64,000 bases of DNA from Allorhizobium ampelinum S4 (GCF_000016285.1 NC_011988.1:1109501-1173500), one strand, 5' to 3'. Positions 26,297 through 37,843 are shown, counted from the first letter of the stretch. Notes: generated from the letters alone by a model not told the origin. Made by a program: numbers and translations.

Positions 26297-27814
26297 ATGA
26301 GTACATTTGAATTCCTGATGCAGGGTCTTGTCGTTGCAATGCAACCCATGAACCTGTTCTATGCCTTGATCGGGGTGACGCTTGGAACCGCCGTTGGCGT
26401 GTTGCCGGGTATCGGACCCGCCCTGACCGTGGCGCTGCTGCTGCCCGTGACCTATCAGCTGGATCCTGCTGGCTCGCTGATCATGTTTGCCGGTATTTAT
26501 TACGGCGGCATGTATGGCGGCTCAACCACGTCGATCCTACTCAACACGCCGGGAGAAAGCGCTTCGATTGTCACGGCATTGGAGGGCAACAAGATGGCTC
26601 GGGCCGGGCGCGGTGGCCCCGCTCTGGCAACGGCTGCCATCGGATCGTTCGTGGCCGGGCTTCTGGCAACGATTGCCTTGGCGCTTGTCGCCACGACCAT
26701 CGTCAAGCTTGCACTGGTGTTTGGCCCACGCGAATATTTCGCGCTGATGGTTCTGGCTTTCGTGACCGTGTCCTCTGCATTCGGTGACTCGGCATTGCGC
26801 GGATTGACCTCGCTTTTCATTGGCTTCACGCTGGCGATTGTCGGCATCGACCAACTGACGGGCCAGACCCGAATGAGTTTCGGCGTGCCAGACCTGCTTG
26901 ATGGTGTCGAAGTTACAACGCTGGCGGTTGCCATGTTTGCCATTGGCGAGACCTTGTACATTGTCGCCCAGGGTAATCTTGGCCCCGATAAGGTCGAGGC
27001 GGTCAGAGGATCGGTCTGGATGAGTGCGCAGGATTGGGCGCGATCCTGGAAGCCTTGGTTGCGTGGTACTGCTATCGGGTTTCCGATTGGGGCTATGCCG
27101 GCTGGCGGCGCCGAGATCGGCACCTTCCTGTCCTACGCTACCGAAAAAAAGCTGACGAAATATCCTGAGGAATTTGGCAATGGTGCCATCGAGGGTGTGG
27201 CTGGTCCTGAAGCGGCCAACAATGCTTCGGCTGCCGGAACATTGGTGCCTCTGCTGACGCTTGGCTTGCCGACCACGGCAACCGCTGCCATCATGCTGGC
27301 GGGTTTCCAGCAGTTCGGCCTTCAACCTGGTCCTTTGCTGTTTGCCACCAATCCGCAATTGGTCTGGGGCCTGATTGCCAGCCTGTTGATCGCCAATTTC
27401 ATGCTGCTGGTTTTGAACCTGCCGTTGATTGGTCTCTGGGTCAAGCTGCTGACCATCCCGAAGCCCTGGCTTTACGCTGGCATCCTGCTGTTTGCCACAC
27501 TCGGCACGATTGGTGCCAATCCGTCGGTGTTTGAGCTTGGCATGTTGCTGGCGTTCGGAATTCTTGGCTATGTCATGCGCATCTTCGGTTATCCTATCGC
27601 GCCTGTCGTTATCGGCCTCATTCTTGGACCACTGGCAGAACAGCAATTGCGTCGGGCGCTGGCAATAGGGCAGGGCGACTTTACGGTGCTGTTTATGTCG
27701 CCGATTGCTGTTGGTCTTTTCCTCGTGGCTGCCGCGGCCTTCTTCATTCCGCTGATCATGAGAATCAGAGGGCGTGGGCAGGTTCTTTCGCAGCTTGCTG
27801 CCAACGAAGATTGA
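26297..27814 (+). CDS. tctA: tripartite tricarboxylate transporter large membrane subunit TctA
   Basis: Large membrane subunit of about 505 residues with about 10-12 hydrophobic helices. It contains the family signature [20 protein letters not shown] (about residues 68-87) and a second conserved region [14 protein letters not shown]. The start [15 protein letters not shown] at 26297 is chosen because the upstream extension lies inside tctB and is unrelated. TctA forms the ion-driven permease with TctB, and the system typically imports citrate or another carboxylate. Confidence 0.92.
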   Translation: MSTFEFLMQGLVVAMQPMNLFYALIGVTLGTAVGVLPGIGPALTVALLLPVTYQLDPAGSLIMFAGIYYGGMYGGSTTSILLNTPGESASIVTALEGNKMARAGRGGPALATAAIGSFVAGLLATIALALVATTIVKLALVFGPREYFALMVLAFVTVSSAFGDSALRGLTSLFIGFTLAIVGIDQLTGQTRMSFGVPDLLDGVEVTTLAVAMFAIGETLYIVAQGNLGPDKVEAVRGSVWMSAQDWARSWKPWLRGTAIGFPIGAMPAGGAEIGTFLSYATEKKLTKYPEEFGNGAIEGVAGPEAANNASAAGTLVPLLTLGLPTTATAAIMLAGFQQFGLQPGPLLFATNPQLVWGLIASLLIANFMLLVLNLPLIGLWVKLLTIPKPWLYAGILLFATLGTIGANPSVFELGMLLAFGILGYVMRIFGYPIAPVVIGLILGPLAEQQLRRALAIGQGDFTVLFMSPIAVGLFLVAAAAFFIPLIMRIRGRGQVLSQLAANED

Positions 27815-27842
27815 GTTTCAGTCCGGGCGAAAATGAACAGCC

Positions 27843-27885
27843 AACAGCCCCCTGCGCCATTATGGCGCAGGGGGCTGTTCTGTTT
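27843..27885 (+). terminator. strong rho-independent terminator after tctA
   Basis: A 16-bp perfect GC-rich stem (AACAGCCCCCTGCGCC / GGCGCAGGGGGCTGTT, 5-nt loop) is followed by a T-rich tail. It lies 28 bp after the tctA stop and ends the transporter operon. Confidence 0.85.
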
Positions 27886-28105
27886 CATTCGAGCAAATTC
27901 TCTGCAAATCTCTCTCAAAATGGGCGAGTTCAGGCATTTCAATGCGCGAAAGAAGCGATGTTATTGGCTATACCCATAAAATCGGAGGGGTAGATCTGTT
28001 CGATCTGTTCAGGCTGCATGGCTACAGTGCGTTTGTGTGCATTGAAACAAGCTAATGGAAGGCCCATTTTTCCTCTGTAAGATTTAACAAGGAAAGAGAA
28101 CGAAA

Positions 28106-28273
28106 ATGGCTTCCCTCCCCCGTAAAGGCTTTATCGGTCGTGCCATCGCCGTGTTCGGCGCAGCAACCGCCGCTGCCGCGGCTGTTGATGGGCATCGCCA
28201 GCCGCGTGACCGCGACCTGCGTCTTCTGGGTATCGATCCCCTAAGCTTCAGCAATATCAAACGCGCTGACTGA
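28106..28273 (+). CDS. small hypothetical protein, 55 residues
   Basis: Short ORF MASLPRKGFIGRAIAVFGAATAAAAAVDGHRQPRDRDLRLLGIDPLSFSNIKRAD with an AAGGAAAG site 9 bp upstream and its own downstream terminator. A basic N-terminus precedes an Ala-rich hydrophobic stretch (about 12-27), and the C-terminal half is charged. A C-terminal LRLLGID stretch loosely resembles that of small DUF1127-type rhizobial proteins, but I do not claim the family. Good RBS plus terminator argue that it is a real gene. Confidence 0.65.
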   Translation: MASLPRKGFIGRAIAVFGAATAAAAAVDGHRQPRDRDLRLLGIDPLSFSNIKRAD

Positions 28274-28293
28274 TTTTTTTCATATCCGCTTGT

Positions 28294-28331
28294 AAAAGCC
28301 CGCCAGTTGAACCAACTGGCGGGCTTTTTGT
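28294..28331. terminator. bidirectional terminator between the small protein gene and the DUF475 gene
   Basis: A 15-bp perfect stem (AAAAGCCCGCCAGTT / AACTGGCGGGCTTTT, 5-nt loop) followed by TTTTTG on the plus strand and preceded by AAAA, which is U-rich on the minus strand. It can serve both convergent genes. Confidence 0.85.
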
Positions 28332-28367
28332 TGTAGGAAAAGCTTTTGTCTTATGCAGTGAAGCTTT

Positions 28368-29429
28368 TCAGCCCTTCTGGTGTTCGCGTTTGTTGTAACG
28401 GATCGATGACCAGAGCGAGATGCCGATCAGCGCTGCACCGCCGAGGCCGGTGATTACTTCGGGAATATGCACCAGCGTCTGGCAATACATGATCACCGAG
28501 AGGATCAGGATTGCGTAAAAAGCGCCGTGTTCCAGATAGCGATATTCCGCGAGTGTGCCTTTTTCAACCAACATGATGGTCATCGAGCGCACATACATGG
28601 CGCCGACACCAAGGCCGATGGCAATCACGAACAGGTTTTGGGTGAGCGCAAACGCACCAATCACACCGTCGAAGGAGAAGCTGGCGTCGAGCACTTCCAG
28701 ATAGATGAAAGCGCCAAGACCACCTTTGGCCGCCGCGCTCATCGTCTGCTGCGACGCATCGAGCAGGCCACCGACCAATTCGACCGCCAGGAAGGTCAAC
28801 AGGCCATAGATGGCGCTGTAAAGGAAGGTAATCGCTTCCGCTCCCTCCAGAAAGGACGAAAACAGCAGGATCAGCACCAGGACGAAGGCCACTTCGATAC
28901 CCTTGATGCTCGCATATCTTGCCATATGCTTTTCGATAAAGGCGATCCAATGGACGTCTTTTTCCTGATCGAAAAAATAGTTAAGGCCAACCATCATCAG
29001 GAATGTGCCGCCGAAAGCAGCAATCGGCAGATGTGCTTCATTCATGATTCTGGCGTATTCCGCCGGTTCAGCGGCTGCCAGTTTCAGCGCTTCGATCGGA
29101 CCAATCTGGGCCGCGATGGCGACGATTGCCAAGGGGAAAATGATCCGCATACCAAACACGGCGATCAGGATACCCCAGGTCAGAAAGCGTTGCTGCCAAA
29201 CCGGGGTCATTTCCTTCAGCTTGTTCGCATTGACAATAGCATTGTCAAACGAAAGCGAGATTTCCAGAACAGCGAGAACCGCACAGATGAAAAAGACGCT
29301 GGCCATGCCGCCAAGCGTGCCTGTCATGTTCCAGCCGAGCCAGGCACCGAGAGCAAGACCGGCGATGGTGACAATAAAGGCCCATTTGAAATAGCTGAGA
29401 ACGGAATTGGACGAGGTTGCCGTGCTCAT
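28368..29429 (-). CDS. DUF475 family integral membrane protein (TerC-related)
   Basis: Polytopic membrane protein of 353 residues with about 9 hydrophobic helices. The acidic membrane motifs LEISLSFDNAIVNANKLKEM (about 51-70) and SFSFDGVIGAFALTQN resemble the paired Asp/Glu motifs of the TerC superfamily, linked to metal-ion handling and tellurite resistance. No ter genes are adjacent. The reaction is unknown; export of a metal ion such as Mn(II) is a hypothesis from related families. Confidence 0.85.
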   Translation of the reverse strand: MSTATSSNSVLSYFKWAFIVTIAGLALGAWLGWNMTGTLGGMASVFFICAVLAVLEISLSFDNAIVNANKLKEMTPVWQQRFLTWGILIAVFGMRIIFPLAIVAIAAQIGPIEALKLAAAEPAEYARIMNEAHLPIAAFGGTFLMMVGLNYFFDQEKDVHWIAFIEKHMARYASIKGIEVAFVLVLILLFSSFLEGAEAITFLYSAIYGLLTFLAVELVGGLLDASQQTMSAAAKGGLGAFIYLEVLDASFSFDGVIGAFALTQNLFVIAIGLGVGAMYVRSMTIMLVEKGTLAEYRYLEHGAFYAILILSVIMYCQTLVHIPEVITGLGGAALIGISLWSSIRYNKREHQKG

Positions 29430-29766
29430 GTCCGCACCTCCAAAACACGATGGAAACGCGGGGTGGCGCGTGAACGACCACCGGCCATGCCGGATGGATC
29501 ACGCGAAAAACACGTGGATGAAATTGTCATTGCGTTATAATCCGCCGGCCATGATTGCTGGCGGTACCGACATCACGAGAGCGCCGTAAACTCTCGCCAG
29601 AGGGGCCCGGCACCATAAGTTCACTCCGCAGAGACCGATGTCTGGCAATGCGGCAGCATATGTTAACTACCAGCCATGCGAGCAAGGTCAAGTGCTGTTG
29701 TGTAAATGCAAACAACCATCGCGCAGATAGGCATTCGTAAGATCTGATCAAACGACGCTAAAGACG
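29430..29766. other. intergenic interval without a recognisable gene
   Basis: The interval upstream of the DUF475 gene and downstream of pcaF was read on both strands. Only short frames with atypical composition and no convincing RBS were seen. It must hold the promoter for the DUF475 gene. Confidence 0.5.
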
Positions 29767-29795
29767 AAAAAGGTGGAGAAATCATCCTCCACCTT
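29767..29795 (-). terminator. rho-independent terminator of the pcaIJF operon
   Basis: A 9-bp stem (AAGGTGGAG / CTCCACCTT, 8-nt loop) whose left arm is preceded by A's, so the minus-strand transcript reads stem then U-run. It lies 31 bp past the pcaF stop. Confidence 0.8.
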
Positions 29796-29825
29796 CATCT
29801 GTCGTCTTGCCGGTTGGATACCGGA

Positions 29826-31031
<1,206 letters not shown>

Positions 31032-31040
31032 TGGGGTTCC

Positions 31041-31730
31041 TCAAAGCGCGGGTACAGTGAGATCGACAATCGGCCCATCCACGTGTAGCTTTGCGCCAGT
31101 CATTGCCTGCAATTCGTCCAGCGTCATGGCGGCGAGCATTTCACGCACCACGAAGTGACCCTTGGCGATATCGATCACGGCATGGCTGGTATAGACACGG
31201 GTAATGCAGCCGACGCCGGTCAACGGGAAGGTGCATTTGTCCAAAAGCTTGAACTCACCCTTCTTGCTGACATGTTCGGTGATGACGAAAACCTGTTTTG
31301 CGCCATGCACCAGATCCATGGCACCGCCCACGGCAGGCACGCCTTTGGAGCCAACACGCCAATTGGCGAGATCACCATTTTGCGCGACCTGATAGGCACC
31401 GAGAATGGCGACATCCAGATGGCCGCCGCGCACCATGGCAAAGCTGTCGGCATGGTGGAAAAACGCAGCGCCCGGTTTCAGCGTAACCGCCTTTTTGCCT
31501 GCGTTGATCAGGTCCCAGTCTTCCTCGCCTTCCGGCGGGGCTTCGCCGAAATTCAGGATGCCGTTTTCCGTGTGGAAAATCGCCTGACGGCCCGGCGGCT
31601 GGTATTGCGCCACCATTTCGGGGAAGCCGATGCCGAGATTGACATAGGCGCCATCGGCAATATCCTGAGCGGCGCGCCAGGCGATCTGGGCGTTGGAGAG
31701 CTTGATGTCTTCGCGGGTGTCTATTGTCAT
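31041..31730 (-). CDS. pcaJ: 3-oxoadipate CoA-transferase subunit B
   Basis: Beta subunit (229 residues) of succinyl-CoA:3-oxoadipate CoA-transferase. The catalytic glutamate lies in FHTENGILNFGEAP (about residue 50), and GVGCITRVYTSHAVID follows the family. The ATG overlaps the pcaI stop by 4 bp, consistent with equal production of the two subunits. Confidence 0.94.
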   Translation of the reverse strand: MTIDTREDIKLSNAQIAWRAAQDIADGAYVNLGIGFPEMVAQYQPPGRQAIFHTENGILNFGEAPPEGEEDWDLINAGKKAVTLKPGAAFFHHADSFAMVRGGHLDVAILGAYQVAQNGDLANWRVGSKGVPAVGGAMDLVHGAKQVFVITEHVSKKGEFKLLDKCTFPLTGVGCITRVYTSHAVIDIAKGHFVVREMLAAMTLDELQAMTGAKLHVDGPIVDLTVPAL

Positions 31731-32434
31731 GCGTAGGCCACTCCGGCGCGGATCAGCGCTTCTTCCTGTTGCGGATTGGCGACTTCAACGACGCCATCAA
31801 TGAAAATGCCGGGCGTAACGATAATTTCGGGATCGATCTCGCCAGGGGCAACAATCTTCGAAACCTGTACTATGGTTTTGGTCGCGGCCATGCACATCAA
31901 CGGATTGAAATTGCGGCCAGCCTTGCTGTAGGTCAGGTTGCCATGCAAATCGCCGAGATGGGCTTTGACAATGGCGAAATCAGCCTTCAGCCAGCGTTCC
32001 TGTACGTAATGGCGGCCATCGAACTCGGCAATCACCTTACCTTCGGCAAGTTCGGTGCCGTAACCGGTTGGCGTATAGAAAGCCGGAATTCCAGCCCCGC
32101 CAGCGCGAATGCGCTCCGCGAGCGTGCCTTGTGGCACCAGCTCCAGCTCGATTTCGCCGGCCAGATAGCGGTCAGTGAAGGCGCGTGGATCGGAAGAGCG
32201 CGGAAAGGAGCAGATCATCTTCTTGACCATGCCCGCATCAATCATTGCGGCGATGCCAATCCGGCCATTACCGGCATTGTTGTTGATGACCGTCAGGTTC
32301 TTCGGCCCCTTGTCGATCAGGGCGTGAATGAGTTCAATAGGCGCGCCGGAGCCGCCAAAGCCGCCGATCATGACGACGGCACCATCATGTATACCGGCAA
32401 CGGCGTCTGCCGTGCTGGCGATAGTCTTATCCAT
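31727..32434 (-). CDS. pcaI: 3-oxoadipate CoA-transferase subunit A
   Basis: Alpha subunit (about 235 residues) of the transferase, starting MDKTIASTADAVAGIHDGAVVMIGGFGGSG. The GGFGGSGAPIELIHAL CoA-loop and the NNNAGNG segment identify it. A GGGAGA site upstream of 32434 fixes the start; the frame is open 36 codons further into the regulatory region but the added residues are not family-like. It is the first gene of pcaIJF and divergent from pcaR. Confidence 0.94.
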   Translation of the reverse strand: MDKTIASTADAVAGIHDGAVVMIGGFGGSGAPIELIHALIDKGPKNLTVINNNAGNGRIGIAAMIDAGMVKKMICSFPRSSDPRAFTDRYLAGEIELELVPQGTLAERIRAGGAGIPAFYTPTGYGTELAEGKVIAEFDGRHYVQERWLKADFAIVKAHLGDLHGNLTYSKAGRNFNPLMCMAATKTIVQVSKIVAPGEIDPEIIVTPGIFIDGVVEVANPQQEEALIRAGVAYA

Positions 32435-32524
32435 GGGATTCTCCCGTTTGCGATTGCGCCAGAGGAAAGTCGGGCGCGCCTCCGACATGGAAGATAGGAC
32501 CGGACCGATGACCTCGCAACAGAT

Positions 32525-32561
32525 TTGTGCGATAATTGACATTTGTTCGAATAACGCACAA
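32525..32561. promoter_or_regulatory. candidate PcaR operator between pcaI and pcaR
   Basis: An inverted repeat (TTGTGCG ... CGCACAA) encloses GTTCGAATAACGCAC (32545-32559), close to the Pseudomonas PcaR site GTTCGATAATCGCAC. It lies 23 bp upstream of the pcaR start and about 90 bp upstream of pcaI. The consensus is from knowledge of the family; the match was made by eye. Confidence 0.6.
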
Positions 32562-32583
32562 ACTGCATGTCAACGAGGAGGGC

Positions 32584-33342
32584 ATGATGCGCGAAACGGA
32601 TATCATGGGCGGGTTTGCCAAAGGCCTGAAGATCATCGAGGCTTTCGAGGAGGCCGCACCGCGCCTGTCCATCGCAGAGGCAGCAAAGCTGTCGGGCCTG
32701 GACCGGGCAACAGCCCGCAGATGTCTGCTGACGCTTTCCCAGCTGGGCTATGCTGATTACGATGGGAAATTCTTCTCCCTGACGCCAAAGATCCTGCGGC
32801 TCGGTCACGCCTGGCTCTCCGCCACCCCATTGCCTGCCATTCTACAGCCGCATCTCGATCAGCTCAGTGAGAAAGTCGGTCAAAGCGCGTCGGCGAGCGT
32901 TCTGGATGGGACGGAGATCGTCTACATCGCCCGAGCGTCACAACGGCGCATTATGTCCATCAACCTCATGCCGGGAAGCCGCTTGCCAGCCTATTCCGCC
33001 TCCATGGGGCGGGTTTTGCTGGCCGGAGTGAGCGATGCCGAGGTCATGGCCGTTCTGGAGGCGTCGGTGTTGAAGGCCAATACGGCTTTCACCCGAACCG
33101 ATCCGGAAGACCTTATGGCCGAAATCGCCCATGTGCGGCGCCAAGGCTATGCAATCATCGATCAGGAGCTGGAAATCGGCCTGTGCTCTATTGCCGTACC
33201 GGTTTATGACAGTCGCGGCCAGATGGCAGCGGCGATCAATATCGGCGCGCCAGCCGCTCTTATCCCCGCGTCGGAAATGGCTGAGCGTTACCTTCCAGCG
33301 CTGCTGGCGACACAAGCTATTCTGAAGCCGTTGCTGCGCTGA
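32584..33342 (+). CDS. pcaR: IclR-family regulator of the beta-ketoadipate pathway
   Basis: IclR-type protein of about 252 residues with an N-terminal winged helix (about 8-75; FAKGLKIIEAFEEAAPRLSIAEAAKLSGLDRATARRCLLTL) and a C-terminal effector domain (about 85-250; NIGAPAALIPASEM near the end). The GAGGAGG site at 32574-32580 fixes the start at 32584. PcaR/PcaU-type proteins bind beta-ketoadipate and control pcaIJF. Its 3' end overlaps the convergent araC-type gene by 26 bp. Confidence 0.9.
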   Translation: MMRETDIMGGFAKGLKIIEAFEEAAPRLSIAEAAKLSGLDRATARRCLLTLSQLGYADYDGKFFSLTPKILRLGHAWLSATPLPAILQPHLDQLSEKVGQSASASVLDGTEIVYIARASQRRIMSINLMPGSRLPAYSASMGRVLLAGVSDAEVMAVLEASVLKANTAFTRTDPEDLMAEIAHVRRQGYAIIDQELEIGLCSIAVPVYDSRGQMAAAINIGAPAALIPASEMAERYLPALLATQAILKPLLR

Positions 33343-34243
33343 TCTCTGCCTGCGCGCGGTCGCTCAGGTTTTGGAGTTTTTGTCGTTCCGCGAGGCGCCA
33401 GGCCCGTGGTGTGAGGCCGGTTTCCCGGGTGAAAAAACGGGTGAAATAGGCGGGATCGGTAAAGCCGTGGTTGAGCGCGATAGCCTGAATACTGGTTTGG
33501 CTGAAGATCAACTCCTGCTGGGCGATTTCCAACTGCTTGCGAGCGATCAATTGTTGCAGAGTTGCGCCGGTTCCCGCTTTGGCAAGCCTGTTCAGATGGG
33601 TCGGCGAAAGGCCCATTTCCCGTGCATAGAAAGCAGCAGTCTTGTGGCTGCGAAAATTGGCAGCAATCAGTGCGGCAAGCTTTTCCATCCGCCGGTCATT
33701 GGCCGTCAGTGTCATCAGGTCTTGGGATGCGTCCGGCGCGGCCTGCCTTGCCAGCAGAAGCACGACGGTCGCAAGATAGGCCTCAAGCAATCCGTTGCGG
33801 CCCGGCTTTGCGCCAGCATATTCGTCGGCGATCCGCTCCATCAACAGGCTGATTTCGATTGCGCACGGCTCGCCTTCCAAAGGCATATGGAGAGGCAGGG
33901 GCAAAGCCTGTTTCAGGCTGGTTCGAACGGCAAGCGGCAGGGCGGCTGGCAAAACGGTGATGATCATGCCCTTAATGCTACGCGAAAACCGGAATCCATG
34001 GCTAAACAGCGGTGGAACGACGATGGCGGCTGGTGGGGTGATGGCTATCACCTTGCCGTCCAGTGTTGCATCTCCCTGACCCTCTGAAATGTACAGAATT
34101 TGCAGAAAGTTCTCATGGCGGTGGAGGTCGATCTCGAAGCGATAGAGGCTGCTGCGGGAAAAAAGTGTTTCGCAATGCAGCAAAAACTCACCGGAAACCT
34201 CGGTTTTTTCGCCATATAGCTTGTAAGTCGGTATGGCAGCCAT
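33317..34243 (-). CDS. pobR: AraC-family regulator of 4-hydroxybenzoate hydroxylase, PobR-like
   Basis: Regulator of 308 residues. A cupin-like N-terminal domain (about 20-130; FEIDLHRHENFLQILYISEGQGDATLDG) is followed by a linker and two AraC helix-turn-helix units (about 200-295; AFYAREMGLSPTHLNRLAKAGTG and ALNHGFTDPAYFTRFFTRETGLTPRAWR). It is divergent from pobA with 116 bp between starts, as expected for an activator induced by 4-hydroxybenzoate. Confidence 0.88.
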   Translation of the reverse strand: MAAIPTYKLYGEKTEVSGEFLLHCETLFSRSSLYRFEIDLHRHENFLQILYISEGQGDATLDGKVIAITPPAAIVVPPLFSHGFRFSRSIKGMIITVLPAALPLAVRTSLKQALPLPLHMPLEGEPCAIEISLLMERIADEYAGAKPGRNGLLEAYLATVVLLLARQAAPDASQDLMTLTANDRRMEKLAALIAANFRSHKTAAFYAREMGLSPTHLNRLAKAGTGATLQQLIARKQLEIAQQELIFSQTSIQAIALNHGFTDPAYFTRFFTRETGLTPRAWRLAERQKLQNLSDRAQAEISAATASE

Positions 34244-34275
34244 GGTCGCAGCATCCTTCGTTGATGGTCAAATAG

Positions 34276-35532
<1,257 letters not shown>

Positions 35533-35540
35533 TCAGGCGA

Positions 35541-36461
35541 TCAAGGCATAATGGCTGCTGCCGCATCACGGATTGCTTGCATAAGCAGTGATTGCGGCAG
35601 CGTTGCCATGGCATCGGCGCGGACGGTCAATCCGACCGGGCCGCGCGTCGGGGAGCAGTCTATCGGAAGGGCGCAAATCGTCCCTTCTGCTATGTCGCCC
35701 GCCACGACACCCTCGGAAATGACCCAGACGGCATCGCTGATTTTCAGAAAGGCGCGACCGAAGGAATCGGAGACCGTTTCGATCTGGTTGGGCAGGGTGG
35801 CAACGCCGTTGGCGATCAGGAAATAGTCAACCAAGGGACGGATGATCGAGTTGCGGGTCGGCATCAGTACCGGAAAATCACGCATCCGCTCAAACGGCGC
35901 CGTTTCTCCCGTCAACAACGGATGGCCCGCCCGGACGACGAAAACCACGGGTTCTGAATAGAGATGCTCGAAGGAAAATCCCGCCATTTTCTCCGGTGCC
36001 GCCAGCCTTCCGACCACGAGATCCAGTTCTCCAATGCGCAATTGTTCGAGCAGAACCGAGTTGTCGCCGGTGACGATCTTGATCGGGCTTCCGGTGTTCT
36101 CCGCCAAGAACGCCGTCATGGCTTGGGGCATGATGCGGGTGGCAACAGTTGGTAGCGCGCCGACCCGCACCGGCGGCCCGGCTTTGGCGGCCTCCTGCGA
36201 AACCGAATCAACCGCATGACGCAGAGCAGCCAGCGTTGCGCCCGCATGACGCAGAAAGACCTCACCATAGCGAGTGATGCGGATGCCGCGCCCCTCGCGC
36301 TCAAACAGGCTGACGCCTAAGATTTCTTCCAGCTCACGAACCGTTTTGGTCACAGCGGGTTGGCTGACATGCAGCAGATTGGCGGATTTCACCACGCTTT
36401 TTTGCCGCGCAACCTCGACAAAGGTCTGAAGATGACGAAATTTGATGCGCTGATCGATCAT
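35541..36461 (-). CDS. pcaQ: LysR-family activator of the protocatechuate operon
   Basis: LysR-type regulator of about 306 residues. The helix-turn-helix (about 3-62; FRHLQTFVEVARQKSVVKSANLLHVSQPAVTKTVRELEE) and the RPLVDYF segment of the effector domain fit PcaQ. I start it at MIDQRIKFRHL (36461), the usual PcaQ N-terminus, rather than at 36470, which would place the start codon inside the PcaQ box. It is divergent from pcaDCHGB and should activate it in response to beta-carboxy-cis,cis-muconate or its lactone. Confidence 0.92.
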   Translation of the reverse strand: MIDQRIKFRHLQTFVEVARQKSVVKSANLLHVSQPAVTKTVRELEEILGVSLFEREGRGIRITRYGEVFLRHAGATLAALRHAVDSVSQEAAKAGPPVRVGALPTVATRIMPQAMTAFLAENTGSPIKIVTGDNSVLLEQLRIGELDLVVGRLAAPEKMAGFSFEHLYSEPVVFVVRAGHPLLTGETAPFERMRDFPVLMPTRNSIIRPLVDYFLIANGVATLPNQIETVSDSFGRAFLKISDAVWVISEGVVAGDIAEGTICALPIDCSPTRGPVGLTVRADAMATLPQSLLMQAIRDAAAAIMP

Positions 36462-36468
36462 AACTCTC

Positions 36469-36484
36469 ATAACCCACAGGTTAT
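36469..36484. promoter_or_regulatory. PcaQ-binding box
   Basis: The sequence ATAACC-CACA-GGTTAT is a perfect dyad matching the ATAACC-N4-GGTTAA site described for Sinorhizobium PcaQ. It lies directly upstream of the pcaQ start and 70 bp before the pcaD start, the expected place for autoregulation plus divergent activation. Confidence 0.8.
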
Positions 36485-36553
36485 CATTGGTGGCGATAAT
36501 GTCATTTTACTTAACCGATTGGCTGCTGCAAGATCGCTTTCGGAGGATAAGTG

Positions 36554-37345
36554 ATGAAATTTCTCAAGACGACGGACGCAGTTATTCATTACCACGCGAT
36601 TGGCCTGGAGAGTGACAAGCCGGTGATTGCGTTTGCCAATTCACTCGGCACCGATTTCCGGATCTGGGACGAGGTAATCGAACGCCTCAAGGATCGGTTC
36701 GCCTTTGTGCTGCATGACAAGCGCGGTCATGGCCTGTCGGATCTCGGAAATCCTCCCTACTCAATGGCGACACATGTCGATGACATGGCCACACTGTTGG
36801 ACCATCTTTCGTTGAAACAGGTGATTGTCGTTGGGCTTTCTGTCGGCGGTCTGATTGCCCAGGGCCTTTATGCCAGCCGGCCCGATCTGGTGCGGGCGCT
36901 TATTCTCAGCAACACCGCCCATAAGATCGGCTCTGCCGAAATGTGGAACACCCGCATCGCGACCATTCAAAACAACGGCATCGGAGCCTTGCTTGAACCG
37001 ATCATGGAGAGATGGTTCACGGCGCCGTTCCGCACGACGGATAATTCGGTCTATTCGGGGTGCTGCACCATGTTGCTGCGCCAGTCAGCAGAAGGTTATT
37101 GCGGCACTTGCGCTGCGCTGCGCGATGCCGATTTCACGGAGCAGGCATCGGCCATCGCCGTTCCCACGCTTTGTGTCGTTGGCGACCAAGATGGGTCTAC
37201 GCCGCCGGCTCTGGTGCAATCGCTTGCGGCCTTGATTGCCGGTAGCCGGTTTTCTGTCGTGGCTGACGCGGGCCATATTCCCTGCGTTGAGCAACCGGAC
37301 GCCTATGTGGCGACCTTGCTGCCGTTTTTGGATGAGTTGGCCTAA
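36554..37345 (+). CDS. pcaD: 3-oxoadipate enol-lactonase
   Basis: Alpha/beta hydrolase of about 263 residues that opens beta-ketoadipate enol-lactone to beta-ketoadipate. The nucleophile elbow is VGLSVGGLIAQG (Ser about residue 97), with a later Asp in VVGDQDGSTPP and His in ADAGHIPCVEQPD. A GGAGG site lies 7 bp before ATG 36554, which is favoured over the adjacent GTG 36551. It is the first gene of pcaDCHGB. Confidence 0.93.
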   Translation: MKFLKTTDAVIHYHAIGLESDKPVIAFANSLGTDFRIWDEVIERLKDRFAFVLHDKRGHGLSDLGNPPYSMATHVDDMATLLDHLSLKQVIVVGLSVGGLIAQGLYASRPDLVRALILSNTAHKIGSAEMWNTRIATIQNNGIGALLEPIMERWFTAPFRTTDNSVYSGCCTMLLRQSAEGYCGTCAALRDADFTEQASAIAVPTLCVVGDQDGSTPPALVQSLAALIAGSRFSVVADAGHIPCVEQPDAYVATLLPFLDELA

Positions 37346-37387
37346 CCAAAAAACAACAAACGACATCGTCGCGGAGACAGAGCGGAC

Positions 37388-37798
37388 ATGACGGATAAAA
37401 CAGACACAGCATCAGAGGCACATCGGCGCGGTATGAAAACCAGGCGATCCGTGCTTGGCGACGCCCATGTGGATAGGGCAACAGCGGCGGCAACCGCCTT
37501 CGATCAACCCTTCCAGACGCTGATTACCGAAAGCGCCTGGGGAACGGTGTGGTCTGGTGAGCAGTGGACGAAACGCGAGCGCTCTATGGTGACGATTGCG
37601 CTGCTGGCCGCACTTGGTCAGGACGAGGAAGTGGCCATGCATATTCGCGCCACGGTCAATACCGGGGCAACCCGCGAGGATATACGCGAAGCGCTGATGC
37701 ATGTGGCGATCTATGCGGGCGTTCCGGCCGCTAACCATGCGTTCAAGATTGCCAAGGGCGTTTACGCGCAGATGGATGCCGATGCAGCCTCAGCCTAA
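37388..37798 (+). CDS. pcaC: 4-carboxymuconolactone decarboxylase
   Basis: Small decarboxylase of 136 residues producing beta-ketoadipate enol-lactone from gamma-carboxymuconolactone. Family motifs RRGMKTRRSVLGDAHVDRA, SAWGTVWSGEQWTKRERSMVTIALLAALGQ and HMHVAIYAGVPAANHA-like residues are present. It is a stand-alone protein, not the PcaL fusion seen in some bacteria. Confidence 0.94.
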   Translation: MTDKTDTASEAHRRGMKTRRSVLGDAHVDRATAAATAFDQPFQTLITESAWGTVWSGEQWTKRERSMVTIALLAALGQDEEVAMHIRATVNTGATREDIREALMHVAIYAGVPAANHAFKIAKGVYAQMDADAASA

Positions 37799-37843
37799 CC
37801 GGCATCAGGAAGGCAGCAACGGAGAAACTTGAGGAGGAAAGAT

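Noticed and set aside
26537..27646. A 369-residue minus-strand open frame
   Set aside because: Lies opposite tctA, with Arg/Gln-rich unnatural composition and no hydrophobic or catalytic motif.
28467..29540. A 357-residue plus-strand open frame
   Set aside because: Antisense to the DUF475 membrane protein; composition (His/Asp/Gln-rich) mirrors the complement of hydrophobic codons.
29430..29766. Short frames of 60-74 residues between the DUF475 gene and pcaF
   Set aside because: No ribosome sites and no recognisable features on either strand.
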